Numbered from the stretch's first letter, positions 16,886 through 25,310 are shown. The stretch: DNA of 64,000 bases from Novosphingobium sp. (GCA_024236235.1 JACKKV010000004.1:62001-126000), one strand, 5' to 3'. Numbers and translations are program-made. Notes: a model not told the origin generated them from the sequence alone.

Positions 16886-17611
16886 ATGGTGCAACTGACG
16901 ACCGACAACAGTTATGGCACCTGGCGCTTCTGCGCCTGGAACGGCATGATCTTCATGGGCGTGTTCATCGTCTTCTGGGGGATCATGGGGCATAATGTGC
17001 CGCCATACGGTGGCGATATGGATGCCTCCGTCATTGCCAACTACTTCCGCGATAACGCCAATCTGGTGCGGCTGGGCATGGCGATTTCGATGACTTTCGC
17101 GGTCAGCTATGCCGTGTGGGGAATCTCGATCGGCAAGGTGATGGACTATATCCTGGGCCGCGATCACATCCTGACCAATCTTCAGGTGTGGGGTGCGGGC
17201 CTGACCGTGGTGCCGATTCTGGTTTCCTCGTCCTTCTGGCTGACCGGTTCCTATCGCCCCGAAGCCCTGCCTGACGAGATCCTGCAACTACTGTATGACA
17301 TGGCCTGGTTGCTGATCGACCTCGCCTATTCCGTCACTTCGGTGCAGATGATCGCGCTGGGCGTCGGCTGCCTGCGTGACAAGCGCGCGCAGCCCTTCTT
17401 CCCGAAATGGGTGTGCTGGTATTCGATCTGGGTCGGCTTCATGTTCGTCGCCGAAATCCTGATGCCGATGTTCAAATCCGGCGCATTCGCGCGCCAGGGT
17501 ATCCTGAACTTCTGGATCGAATTCATGATCTTCTTCATCTACGCGCCGATCATCACGTTCTATCAGCTGAAGGCGATCAAGCGCATCGAAGCGGGCGAAC
17601 CCGCCGCATGA
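16886..17611 (+). CDS. Polytopic membrane protein of unknown function
   Basis: 241 residues with about six hydrophobic segments (near 18-34, 63-85, 97-118, 137-160, 175-195 and 207-228) and short charged loops. I do not recognise a catalytic motif. The ATG at 16886 follows AGAGGAG; an upstream open stretch to 16700 is promoter DNA. It overlaps the cytochrome-oxidase-III-like gene by ATGA and leads a long operon that contains catabolic enzymes. It may be a partner or anchor of the two following oxidase-like subunits. No haem-ligating histidine pattern of a subunit I is seen. Confidence 0.75.
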   Translation: MVQLTTDNSYGTWRFCAWNGMIFMGVFIVFWGIMGHNVPPYGGDMDASVIANYFRDNANLVRLGMAISMTFAVSYAVWGISIGKVMDYILGRDHILTNLQVWGAGLTVVPILVSSSFWLTGSYRPEALPDEILQLLYDMAWLLIDLAYSVTSVQMIALGVGCLRDKRAQPFFPKWVCWYSIWVGFMFVAEILMPMFKSGAFARQGILNFWIEFMIFFIYAPIITFYQLKAIKRIEAGEPAA

Positions 17612-18207
17612 GCGACGAGCAGTCCGCACTGCAACAATCAGGCCGCGCGCCCGGTGATCCGGGCGTGTGGTTCTTCATCATTGCCGACATGGCGATGTTT
17701 GCGATCTTTTTTCTGATCTTCATGGCGGGCCGCCACGAAGCGCCCGAACTTTACCGCGCTTCGCAGGCCCATCTCGATTCCCGCTTCGGCCTTGCCAACA
17801 CGCTGATCCTGCTGACCAGCGGGGCCTGCATGGCCAAGGCGGTGATGATGGCCCGAGCAGGCGATGTGGCAATCACGCTGCGTTATTTGTTGCTGACGCT
17901 GGGCATCGGCCTGCTGTTCGGCGTGAGCAAGGTGATGGAATATGGCACCAAGTTTGCGGCGGGCATCGCGATCAACACCAATGAATTCTTCGGCTATTAT
18001 TTCGCCTTCACCGGCATCCATTTCCTGCACTGGATCATCGGTTGCGGCGTGCTGACCGTGCTGATCCGTCGCGTACGCCGGTCAGGCGTGAACGCGGAGA
18101 ACATCAACTGGATCGAATCCGGCGGCATCTATTGGCACATGGTCGATCTGCTGTGGGTGATGCTGTTCGCAATGATCTATCTGCTGCCTCCCGGGGGCAC
18201 GGCATGA
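17608..18207 (+). CDS. Cytochrome c oxidase subunit III-like / NorE-like protein
   Basis: 199 residues with five predicted membrane spans. The family-like features are PGVWFFIIADMAMFAIFFLIF, the central LLTSGACMAKA, GYYFAFTGIHFLHWIIGCG and IYWHMVDLLWVMLFAMIYLL. These match subunit III of haem-copper oxidases and NorE of nitric oxide reductase clusters. No catalytic subunit I or cytochrome c subunit II is encoded in the window. It is coupled on both sides by ATGA overlaps to other membrane genes. Its job here, possibly assembly or oxygen delivery to a membrane oxygenase, is unknown. Confidence 0.85.
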   Translation: MSDEQSALQQSGRAPGDPGVWFFIIADMAMFAIFFLIFMAGRHEAPELYRASQAHLDSRFGLANTLILLTSGACMAKAVMMARAGDVAITLRYLLLTLGIGLLFGVSKVMEYGTKFAAGIAINTNEFFGYYFAFTGIHFLHWIIGCGVLTVLIRRVRRSGVNAENINWIESGGIYWHMVDLLWVMLFAMIYLLPPGGTA

Positions 18208-18461
18208 AGGTGTTGCATTCCCCCTTTCTTATGCTGACCGTCCTGCTTGGCATCACGCTGGCCAGCTTCGCCCTGTTTGAAATGCACGCCACCCCGGTGC
18301 TGGTAAGTTTGGGGGTCGTCGGCCTGGCCGCGCTCAAGATCATCCTGATCGTCACCGGATATATGGAAGTCAGGCCGCGCCATGTTCCCGTCGGCCCCGC
18401 GTTGACCATATGGATAGCGGCAGCAACACTGATCGTGGGCGGCGGATTCGTCCTCGGCTAA
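18204..18461 (+). CDS. Cytochrome c oxidase subunit IV-like / NorF-like small membrane protein
   Basis: 85 residues with three hydrophobic stretches (LMLTVLLGITLASFALFEM, LVSLGVVGLAALKIILIV and LTIWIAAATLIVGGGFV) and the AALKIILIVTGYMEVR motif typical of prokaryotic COX4/NorF proteins. The ATG overlaps the upstream TGA. Such small subunits normally accompany subunit III in oxidase or NorEF pairs. Here the pair is an orphan in a degradation operon, followed 21 bp later by the CrtC-like gene. Confidence 0.82.
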   Translation: MKVLHSPFLMLTVLLGITLASFALFEMHATPVLVSLGVVGLAALKIILIVTGYMEVRPRHVPVGPALTIWIAAATLIVGGGFVLG

Positions 18462-18482
18462 CTCGAATGACTGGAGAACTGG

Positions 18483-19448
18483 ATGTTTGAAAATGTGAAA
18501 CTGTCGCGCCCCGGGCTGGCTCTCGATCCGGTGCACGATGGCCGCCACAAACTTGACCCGTCGCGCGCGCTGGACCGGGAGTCGATCCCCTTCCTGTGCC
18601 ACCTGCCCGACGAAGGCATCGCCATGTTCACTTATACCTGGGTCAACAAGGACAGCGAAGCGGGCGCCGTGGTGGTCCTGTTCGGCCCCGGGATCGGCGA
18701 TCATCCGGTCGCGGTGAAGTTCGATGATCGCAAGGTGCCCGAAGACATGGGTTTCGATGCCTGGGTGATCGAGAATTTCTCGATGAAACAGGATCTGAAG
18801 TTCGGGAAGGCCGAGATCGCTTTCAAGAGCCCCGAACTGACGGTGGAGTTCACCTTCGAGGCCTATCACCCACCCTATGCGTACGGTTCCAACGCGCTCG
18901 GCTGCCCGCCCTATTGCGCCAACGACCGGATCGAACAGAGCGGAACGGTCAAGGGCTATCTCCAGCTGGGTGATCGGCGCATCACGCTCGACACTTTCGG
19001 CCATCGCGATCACAGCTGGGGCACCCGCGACTGGCATGCCTTCATGAACTACCGGTGGTTCCAGGGGCAGGCCGATGGCATTTCCGTGCACTTCTGGCAT
19101 CTGCACGCGCTCGGCGATACGACGCTTTATGGCTATGTCTTCAAGGACGGGCTGATGGCCGAAGTGGTGGACATCGATTACACTTGGGAACGCGACGCAA
19201 GCTTCAACCAGACGCGCCTTGATGCCGTGCTGACGGACGATGCGGGGCGCAAGACCACGGTCGAAGCCGATTTCTATGCCCATTTTCCGCTGGTTCCCGA
19301 TCCCGCAGTGACCCTGACCGAAGCGCCCGCACGCGCGCGGTTCGACGGAATTGAAGGCCTCGGCTGGCTGGAGGTGGCCTGGCCTACCGCGTACCTCGAA
19401 CATGTCCGTGCCAACCCGCTCTATCACGCGCAGGCCAAGGGCGCCTGA
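18483..19448 (+). CDS. CrtC/AttH-like lipocalin-fold protein (putative hydratase)
   Basis: 321 residues with the same architecture as the protein encoded at 3094-4011. It has an N-terminal sheet domain (MFTYTWVNKDSEAGAVVVLFG), FTFEAYHPPYAYGSN, then the signature FGHRDHSWGTRDWHAF around residues 178-193 and a C-terminal ligand-like sheet. The His, Asp and Trp of H-R-D-H-S-W-G are conserved between the copies. A CrtC-type addition of water to an alkene is inferred, not shown. The ribosome binding site CTGGAGAACTGG precedes the ATG. The next gene, 32 bp on, is an APH-fold kinase, repeating the pair seen at 2078-4011. Confidence 0.75.
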   Translation: MFENVKLSRPGLALDPVHDGRHKLDPSRALDRESIPFLCHLPDEGIAMFTYTWVNKDSEAGAVVVLFGPGIGDHPVAVKFDDRKVPEDMGFDAWVIENFSMKQDLKFGKAEIAFKSPELTVEFTFEAYHPPYAYGSNALGCPPYCANDRIEQSGTVKGYLQLGDRRITLDTFGHRDHSWGTRDWHAFMNYRWFQGQADGISVHFWHLHALGDTTLYGYVFKDGLMAEVVDIDYTWERDASFNQTRLDAVLTDDAGRKTTVEADFYAHFPLVPDPAVTLTEAPARARFDGIEGLGWLEVAWPTAYLEHVRANPLYHAQAKGA

Positions 19449-19480
19449 AGCAGCTGGCCCCGCAGGGGCCGAACACGGCA

Positions 19481-20620
19481 ATGAAGGTCTCAGGAATGGA
19501 TATCGAAAGCATCTATCAGCAAAGTTTCGCCGGACGGCGCAACTGGAAGGGGCGCCCCCCCTATCGGGCCGCGCTGAACAGCGAAATCACTGCCGTACTT
19601 GAACGCTTTTTCGCTGCGAAGCGGCCCGGCGCAGCTGTTTCGGGTGTCCGGCGGGTGGGCGGCGGCGCATCGAAGGAGCAGTTCTTCTTCACCCTGAGCA
19701 GCAACGGGCAGGACGAAAAATATCTGCTGCGCATGGACCCTGGCATGGCGATCACCGAAACGGACCGCGCGCGCGAATTCACCCTGCTTGATGCGATGCA
19801 CGGGATCGTGCCGGTCCCCAGGACGGCGTGGGTGGATAATGATGCGGAATTTTTCCCGCAGTCCGCTGCGATCATGCATGTGGTATCGGGCGTTGCCAAA
19901 CCCAGCGGATCGGGCGTGAAGGTTTCCGGTCTGGGCACCTGGCTGGGCCCTGAGATGCGCGCGAAGCTGCGCGACCAGTTCATGGATCATCTGATCGCGA
20001 TTCACGCCTATGACTGGCGCGCAAAGCCGCTGGACCGGTTCGACGTGCCTGACGCCGATCCCAAACAGGCCGCACGCTGGAGCTTCAATTTCTGGCGCGA
20101 GCTGTGGCAGATCGACGAAGGCGAAACCCGCCCCATCTTCGCGCTGGCCGATCAATGGCTGGCCGACAATTTGCCGGACACCGCCGATCTCGTGCTCACT
20201 CATGGCGATTACCGCACGGGTAATTTCCTGTTTGACGAGGACAGCGGCCGGATCACGGCCATTCTTGACTGGGAACTGGCCCGTCTCGGCGATTATCACG
20301 AGGATCTGGGCTGGGTGCTGACCCGATTGTTCGGAACGGTGGACGAAACCGGCACTTTCCGGGCCTGCGACCTGTATGAACGGGAGGAGTTCGTCACCGA
20401 ATATGAACGCCGTTCGGGCCGCAGCGTGAACCGCAGGACGCTGCATTTCTATGACGTGCTGAGCAACTACAAATGCTACGTCATCGTGGCAGCCAACGGC
20501 CTGGCCGCAGCACAGTCGCAGAACAATCATCAGGATGTGCTGCTGACTTTCCTGGGCGGAACCGAACCCGTCTTTGCCAATGAACTGGCCAATCTGCTGA
20601 GCAAGGGAGCGGAAGCATGA
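19481..20620 (+). CDS. LvaA-like APH-fold phosphotransferase
   Basis: 379 residues. Kinase motifs are VGGGASKEQFFFTL (nucleotide loop), LLRMDPG, the catalytic loop LTHGDYRTGNFLF and AILDWELARLGDYHEDLGW. Length and motifs fit the ACAD10-N/LvaA group, in which the enzyme phosphorylates 4-hydroxyacyl-CoA before elimination. A second ATG 15 bp downstream has GAAGG at better spacing, so the start may be at 19496. It overlaps the small following gene by ATGA. LvaA of the levulinate pathway likewise needs a small partner, LvaB. The substrate here is unknown; a hydroxyl made by the CrtC-like neighbour is one possibility. Confidence 0.85.
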   Translation: MKVSGMDIESIYQQSFAGRRNWKGRPPYRAALNSEITAVLERFFAAKRPGAAVSGVRRVGGGASKEQFFFTLSSNGQDEKYLLRMDPGMAITETDRAREFTLLDAMHGIVPVPRTAWVDNDAEFFPQSAAIMHVVSGVAKPSGSGVKVSGLGTWLGPEMRAKLRDQFMDHLIAIHAYDWRAKPLDRFDVPDADPKQAARWSFNFWRELWQIDEGETRPIFALADQWLADNLPDTADLVLTHGDYRTGNFLFDEDSGRITAILDWELARLGDYHEDLGWVLTRLFGTVDETGTFRACDLYEREEFVTEYERRSGRSVNRRTLHFYDVLSNYKCYVIVAANGLAAAQSQNNHQDVLLTFLGGTEPVFANELANLLSKGAEA

Positions 20621-21087
20621 GGCCCACTTTCGACGAACGGCTGGCCAGCATCATTCGCGCACTGAGCGAGGTGGTCCTGCCGCATCTGCCGCCAGAAGCA
20701 TCGCTGGCGCAGGAACAGGTCCAGCTGAGCATCGGACATCTGCAGATCATGCGCGCGCAGCTTGACCAGCTGCATGATTACGAACGCGAAGAACTGGCCG
20801 ATTACACTGCGCTCGCCAGCGCCCTTTGCGATGCGGTGACCGGCGGCACACAAACGCAGGCGGCGCTCGCCGCATTGGCCCAGGCCATTTCGGACGGCGC
20901 CACTCAACCCGTCCGGGCTGCGCGTAAGGCGGTGAACGAAGCGGTTGACGCGCTGGTCAGGGCCTGCGTCGCCGATGGCGCGCCCGGTGCCCGCGAAACG
21001 CTGACCCGATTGATCCTGACGCAGGAGCACGAACGCATCCAGAAGGACCGCAAATGGTTCGCGCCTTTCGGATTCGACACGCTATAA
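20617..21087 (+). CDS. Small helical protein, possible LvaB/DUF6285-type kinase partner
   Basis: 156 residues, almost all alpha-helical and rich in Ala, Leu and Glu, with no catalytic signature. The N-terminus (RLASIIRALSEVVLPHLPPEA) and following helix recall the small DUF6285/LvaB-like proteins that sit beside APH-fold kinases in acyl-CoA pathways. This comparison is from memory and unsearched. The ATGA overlap with the kinase gene supports a stoichiometric partner. It is followed by a 44-bp gap with GGAGAA before the alcohol dehydrogenase gene. If it is not LvaB-like, it remains a hypothetical protein. Confidence 0.6.
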   Translation: MRPTFDERLASIIRALSEVVLPHLPPEASLAQEQVQLSIGHLQIMRAQLDQLHDYEREELADYTALASALCDAVTGGTQTQAALAALAQAISDGATQPVRAARKAVNEAVDALVRACVADGAPGARETLTRLILTQEHERIQKDRKWFAPFGFDTL

Positions 21088-21131
21088 AACCGGCAACAAC
21101 GAATTGAATCATATCCAAGCGGAGAAATGCC

Positions 21132-22238
21132 ATGGAAGTCCAAGCCGCCGTATTGAACGCCCCATCTGCCCCGTTTTCGATCGAAACCATCGAAGTCGCT
21201 GCGCCCCAGGCCGGTGAAGTGCTGGTGGACATCCAGGCTGCCGGCATCTGCCACACCGATCTTGCGGCGGCGACCGGCGCATTCGGCAACCCCTTCCCGA
21301 TCGTGCTGGGCCACGAAGGCGCCGGTGTGGTCGAAGCGGTTGGCCCGGGCGTGACCAGCGTCAAGCCTGGCGACAAGGTGCTGCTCACCTTCAACAGCTG
21401 CGGTCACTGCCCGCGCTGCGAATCCCACGATCCGGCCTATTGCTTCCAGTTCTTCCCGCTGAATTTCGCGGGCGCGCGGGCCGACGGTTCCAGCCGCCTG
21501 TCCAAGAATGGCAAGCCGGTGGGCGACAATTTCTTCGGTCAGTCCTCTTTCGCGGCCAAGGCCGTGGCGAATGAACGCAATGTGCTGAAGGTTGCGGACG
21601 ACGCCGATCTTGCCACGCTGGCGCCATTGGGCTGCGGCATCCAGACGGGCGCGGGCGGCGTACTGCGCTCGCTCAAGGCGGCGCGGGGCGAAGCGCTGGT
21701 GGTGATCGGTGGCGGTGCGGTGGGCCTGTCCGCCGTCATGGGCGGCAAGATCGCTGGGTGCGATCCGATCATCCTTATCGAACCGCAGGCCGGCCGGCGC
21801 GACATGGCGCTGACGCTTGGCGCGACACATGTGATTGACCCGATCTCCAACCCCGCGACCGCTGAAGCGGTGCGCGCGATCGTGCCCGCAGGGGTGGACA
21901 TGGTGGTTGATACCAGCGGTTTCGTTCCAGCGCTGGAACAGGCCGTCGGCATGGTCAGCACCATGGGCCGCATCGGCCTGATCGGCGTTCCGGGGTCGCT
22001 TGACGCGGCGCTTCCCGTGCCGCTGGTGCCATTCATCACCATGGGCGGGACGGTGCGCGGCATCGTCGAGGGTGATAGCGATATCACCGGTTTCCTGCCC
22101 GAACTGATCGAACACTATCATGCGGGGCGACTGCCGGTGGACAAGTTCATCACCCGTTACCCGTTCGACCAGATCAACCAGGCGATTGACGATGCGCATC
22201 ACGGCAAGTGCATCAAGCCGGTGCTGGTCTTCGCCTGA
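21132..22238 (+). CDS. Zinc-dependent alcohol dehydrogenase (XylB/aryl-alcohol type)
   Basis: 368 residues of the medium-chain dehydrogenase family. The catalytic zinc ligands are C40, H61 and C168; the structural zinc cysteines are C90, C93, C96 and C104 (SCGHCPRC). The cofactor motif is VIGGGAVGLSAV at about 192. The FFPLNFAGARADGSS insertion and the overall pattern resemble benzyl/perillyl/geraniol-type alcohol dehydrogenases. It oxidises a primary alcohol to an aldehyde with NAD. It should act between the XylMA-like hydroxylase and the aldehyde dehydrogenase at 14063. RBS GGAGAA precedes the ATG. Confidence 0.92.
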   Translation: MEVQAAVLNAPSAPFSIETIEVAAPQAGEVLVDIQAAGICHTDLAAATGAFGNPFPIVLGHEGAGVVEAVGPGVTSVKPGDKVLLTFNSCGHCPRCESHDPAYCFQFFPLNFAGARADGSSRLSKNGKPVGDNFFGQSSFAAKAVANERNVLKVADDADLATLAPLGCGIQTGAGGVLRSLKAARGEALVVIGGGAVGLSAVMGGKIAGCDPIILIEPQAGRRDMALTLGATHVIDPISNPATAEAVRAIVPAGVDMVVDTSGFVPALEQAVGMVSTMGRIGLIGVPGSLDAALPVPLVPFITMGGTVRGIVEGDSDITGFLPELIEHYHAGRLPVDKFITRYPFDQINQAIDDAHHGKCIKPVLVFA

Positions 22239-22267
22239 GACAAGGGCGCGTGAAAGGAAAATCCAAC

Positions 22268-23056
22268 ATGTACGACACACTGGACCTGTCCGTCGAAAAC
22301 GGCGTGGCGACTGTCTGTTTCAATCAGCCCCAGCGCGGCAATCCGATTGACGGCCCGCTGTGCAATGACATTTGCAACCTCGGCATCGAATTGTCGGAAC
22401 GCCCGGATGTGCGCGCGGTGCTGTTCACGGCGGAGGGGGAAAAGGCGTTCAGCTATGGCGGGGACATCAGCGCCTTCCTGAAGGATCTGGATGCCCTGCC
22501 CCGGCTGATCAAGCGCTGGACCGCTGACCTGCACAGCGGCATCGCCCGGCTGCAGCGCATGAATGCGCCCATCGTGGCCGCCGTTCAGGGCATCTGCGCG
22601 GGCGGCATGGCCGGTTTCGTGGCAGGCGCAGACTATGTCGTGGCCGAGCCCGGCACCAAATTCGTCGCCGCCTATTCCGGCATCGGTTACTGCAATGATG
22701 CGGGCAGTTCCATCATGTTCACGCGGCGCATGGGCATCGCCCGCACGCGCCGCTACCTACTGCTGAACGAGACGATCGGCGCGGAAGAAGCGCTGGCGAT
22801 CGGGCTGGTCGACAAGATCGTGCCGGCTGGCGAATTGCAGGTCGAAGCGCGCAAGATGGCCGAACGTCTGGCCGCCGGGCCGACGCTGGCCTATGGCGAA
22901 ATCCGCCGTCTGCTGACCAGTGTGGAAGACCAGCCGCTGGAAGCGCAGCTGGAACTGGAAGCGCAAGGGCTGGCACGCATGGCAGGCACCGCTGACGCGC
23001 GCGAGGGGCTGAAGGCCTTTGCCGAGAAGCGCAAACCGAACTTCAAGGGAAGGTAA
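22268..23056 (+). CDS. Enoyl-CoA hydratase/isomerase family protein
   Basis: 262 residues of the crotonase fold. The first oxyanion segment is unusual (AFSYGGDISAFL in place of AFCAGAD), and the second is GICAGGMAGFVAGAD. The active-site loop reads YSGIGYCNDAGSS, with Asp as in PaaG/isomerase-type enzymes rather than the Glu pair of hydratases. An isomerase or ring-cleaving role is therefore possible. The ATG at 22268 follows AAAGGA; an earlier in-frame start at 22208 lies in the alcohol dehydrogenase gene. It overlaps nothing and is 7 bp before the CoA-ligase start. Confidence 0.88.
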   Translation: MYDTLDLSVENGVATVCFNQPQRGNPIDGPLCNDICNLGIELSERPDVRAVLFTAEGEKAFSYGGDISAFLKDLDALPRLIKRWTADLHSGIARLQRMNAPIVAAVQGICAGGMAGFVAGADYVVAEPGTKFVAAYSGIGYCNDAGSSIMFTRRMGIARTRRYLLLNETIGAEEALAIGLVDKIVPAGELQVEARKMAERLAAGPTLAYGEIRRLLTSVEDQPLEAQLELEAQGLARMAGTADAREGLKAFAEKRKPNFKGR

Positions 23057-23063
23057 GATCGCA

Positions 23064-24623
23064 ATGTGGGTCTATCCCGAAATCCGTACGCTGGGCGAAT
23101 TCATTTCCTACTGGGCGCGGCACGATCCGCAACGGGCAGTGCTGCGCGATGCGACCCGCACGATTACCTATGGCGAGATGGATCGGCTGATCAACCAGGC
23201 GGCGCATTGGCTGCTTGATCACGGTGCAGTCGAAGATCGGCTGATCGGTTTTTGCGGCAAGAACAGCTTCGATTTCTATATCGCATTCTATGGCTGCGGA
23301 CACACCCGTTCGGGCCTTGCGATCTTCAACTGGCGGCTGGCTGCACCCGAGCTGGCGCAGCAGATTCGCGACAGCGAAACCGGGCTGATCATCGCTGAGC
23401 GCGAACTGGAACCGCTGCTGAGCGAAGCGCTGGGCCTGCTGGAAAATCCCCCCAAGGTCACCTGGATTGACGAAAGCGAGACATTTGAAAGCCTGATCGC
23501 AAGCGAACACGATACCCGCCCCGGCGTGGTCGTGCGCGAATCCGACACGGCGTTCCAGCTCTACACTTCGGGCACCACGGGCAAGCCCAAGGGCGTGATG
23601 TTGGCGCACAAGGGCATCAACCTGATGCGCCTGTGCGAACATCTGGAGCCGACCTATCAGTGGGAACGCGGCGACAGTTTCGTCAACGCCCTGCCCAACT
23701 TCCACCTGCTGCACATCGGCATCATGCTGCAATGCGTGTATAATGGCGTGTCAATCACCGTCGTCCGCCAGTTCGAACCGGGTGCTGTGCTGGAGGCCAT
23801 CAGCACGCTCAAACCCACGCTGCTGACGCTGACGCCCACCATGCTGCAGATGCTGCTCGATCACCCGAACTCACCGACAAGCGATTTTTCCTCGCTGCGG
23901 CTTACGCTCTACGCCGGTTCGCCAATCTCGCTGGGTCTGATCAAGCGCGCCATCGCGGCCATGCCGTGCGAGTTCATGCAGTTTTACGGCTCGACCGAAT
24001 CCGGTGGTGCAGCCTCCATCCTGCGCCCCAGCGAACATGATCTGGAGAATGAGGAAAAGCTCAAGAGCTGCGGCCGACCCCTGCCGCTGATTGAATTCCG
24101 GATCGTGGACAGCGAAGGCAAGGAAGTGCCGGACGGTGAACCTGGCGAACTGCTGATCCGCGTGCCCAGCATCACCAAGGGCTACTGGCGGCAGCCAGAA
24201 GCGACCGCCGCCGTGATGGAAAACGGATGGTACCGGAGCGGCGACGTCGCCCGCAAGGACGAGGAAGGCCTCTACTACATCGTTGACCGGGCCAAGGACA
24301 TGATCGTTTCGGGCGGCGAGAACATCTATTCCGCCGAGGTAGAAAATGCGCTTTCCACGCATCCCGATGTCGGCTCTGTGGCGGTGATCGGCGTGCCTGA
24401 TGACCGCTGGGGCGAAGCGGTGAAGGCGTGTGTGATCGTGAAGCCCGGCCATGAGCTGAGCGAGGCGGAACTGATCGCGTTCGCGCGCGAACGGCTGGCG
24501 GGTTACAAGGTTCCGAAGAGCGTAGATTTCTTCGACAGCTTCCCGCTGGTGCCCAGCGGCAAGATTTCCAAGAAGGATCTGCGCGCGCCCTATTGGGAAG
24601 GGGTCGGCCGCAGCGTGGCCTGA
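23064..24623 (+). CDS. AMP-dependent acyl-CoA ligase
   Basis: 519 residues of the ANL superfamily with LYTSGTTGKPKGV at about 167-178, YGSTESGG as the gate, SGDVARKDEEGLYYIVDRAKDMIVSGGENIY in parts as the hinge region, and the C-terminal SGKISKKDLR lysine. It activates an organic acid to CoA. The similarity in size and motifs to FadD3/FadD13-like proteins suggests a bulky or cyclic acid, but this is inference. RBS AAGG is 10 nt upstream of the ATG at 23064. It follows the crotonase by 7 bp and precedes a Mo-domain gene by 17 bp. Confidence 0.92.
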   Translation: MWVYPEIRTLGEFISYWARHDPQRAVLRDATRTITYGEMDRLINQAAHWLLDHGAVEDRLIGFCGKNSFDFYIAFYGCGHTRSGLAIFNWRLAAPELAQQIRDSETGLIIAERELEPLLSEALGLLENPPKVTWIDESETFESLIASEHDTRPGVVVRESDTAFQLYTSGTTGKPKGVMLAHKGINLMRLCEHLEPTYQWERGDSFVNALPNFHLLHIGIMLQCVYNGVSITVVRQFEPGAVLEAISTLKPTLLTLTPTMLQMLLDHPNSPTSDFSSLRLTLYAGSPISLGLIKRAIAAMPCEFMQFYGSTESGGAASILRPSEHDLENEEKLKSCGRPLPLIEFRIVDSEGKEVPDGEPGELLIRVPSITKGYWRQPEATAAVMENGWYRSGDVARKDEEGLYYIVDRAKDMIVSGGENIYSAEVENALSTHPDVGSVAVIGVPDDRWGEAVKACVIVKPGHELSEAELIAFARERLAGYKVPKSVDFFDSFPLVPSGKISKKDLRAPYWEGVGRSVA

Positions 24624-24640
24624 CGGCGCAGGGAGCCAAT

Positions 24641-25288
24641 ATGAACGCGCTTCCGCACGGTCAATTCGCAGCGAAAGGCTTTGTCCGCTTCGGCCTTGGG
24701 CGGTTCCGTACGCGCCAGCTGGCGCCCGATGCCTCGCTGTCCGTCACCATCGCGGGCGACGTGCGCAGTCCCGTAACTCTGGGCGAACGATTCCACGCCC
24801 TGCCGCGGGTGAATCAACGCAGCCATTTCCACTGCGTTACCACCTGGTCGCTGCGCGATCTGGGCTGGGAAGGCGTGCGCTTTTCGACCTTCTATCACCA
24901 GTTCGTCGTGCCGCGCGCCGGGCCGGTGCCGGGTGCGGAATTCGTGGTGTTCCGGGGGGCGGACGGCTACCGCTGCGCATTGCCGCTGGAAGACCTGCTG
25001 GCCGATGACGTCCTGCTGGCCGACCGGCTGGAAGGGGCGCCGCTGGGCATCGAACATGGCGCGCCCATGCGGCTGATCGCCCCGGCGCATTACGGCTACA
25101 AGAGCGTCAAGCACCTTTGCGCCATCGAATTTCGCACCAGCCGCCGCGGTTATCGCTTCCCGTTCCCCTATCCCGGCCTGATGGATCACCCCCGCGCGCG
25201 GGTCGCACTTGAAGAACGGGCCAGATGGGTGCCCAACTGGCTGATCCGGCCGATCTACCGCCTGTTCGTGCCCCGCGAAATTCGCTGA
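24641..25288 (+). CDS. Sulfite-oxidase-fold molybdopterin oxidoreductase (single domain)
   Basis: 215 residues comprising only the sulfite oxidase/YedY Mo-binding fold. The likely Mo-ligand cysteine is in SHFHCVTTWS. Other fold marks are LEDLLADDVLLA, GAPMRLIAPAHYGYKSVK and the arginine-rich SRRGYRF. No twin-arginine leader, haem or dimerisation domain is seen, so it would be cytoplasmic unless the start is wrong. The ATG has GGGAG upstream. It is the last gene of the rightward operon that begins at 16886. Its role in alicyclic or terpenoid catabolism is unexplained. Confidence 0.8.
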   Translation: MNALPHGQFAAKGFVRFGLGRFRTRQLAPDASLSVTIAGDVRSPVTLGERFHALPRVNQRSHFHCVTTWSLRDLGWEGVRFSTFYHQFVVPRAGPVPGAEFVVFRGADGYRCALPLEDLLADDVLLADRLEGAPLGIEHGAPMRLIAPAHYGYKSVKHLCAIEFRTSRRGYRFPFPYPGLMDHPRARVALEERARWVPNWLIRPIYRLFVPREIR

Positions 25289-25310
25289 TCCCGGCCTGAC
25301 CCAAAAAAGA

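Noticed and set aside
16886..18461. A terminal oxidase or nitric oxide reductase operon
   Set aside because: Catalytic subunits with haem and copper ligands are absent from the window.
18177..19481. 434-codon open frame on the minus strand
   Set aside because: It is antisense to the CrtC-like gene and to NorF-like DNA, with no motif or start signal.
20904..22280. 458-codon open frame on the minus strand
   Set aside because: It is antisense to the alcohol dehydrogenase, whose zinc ligands and cofactor motif are complete.
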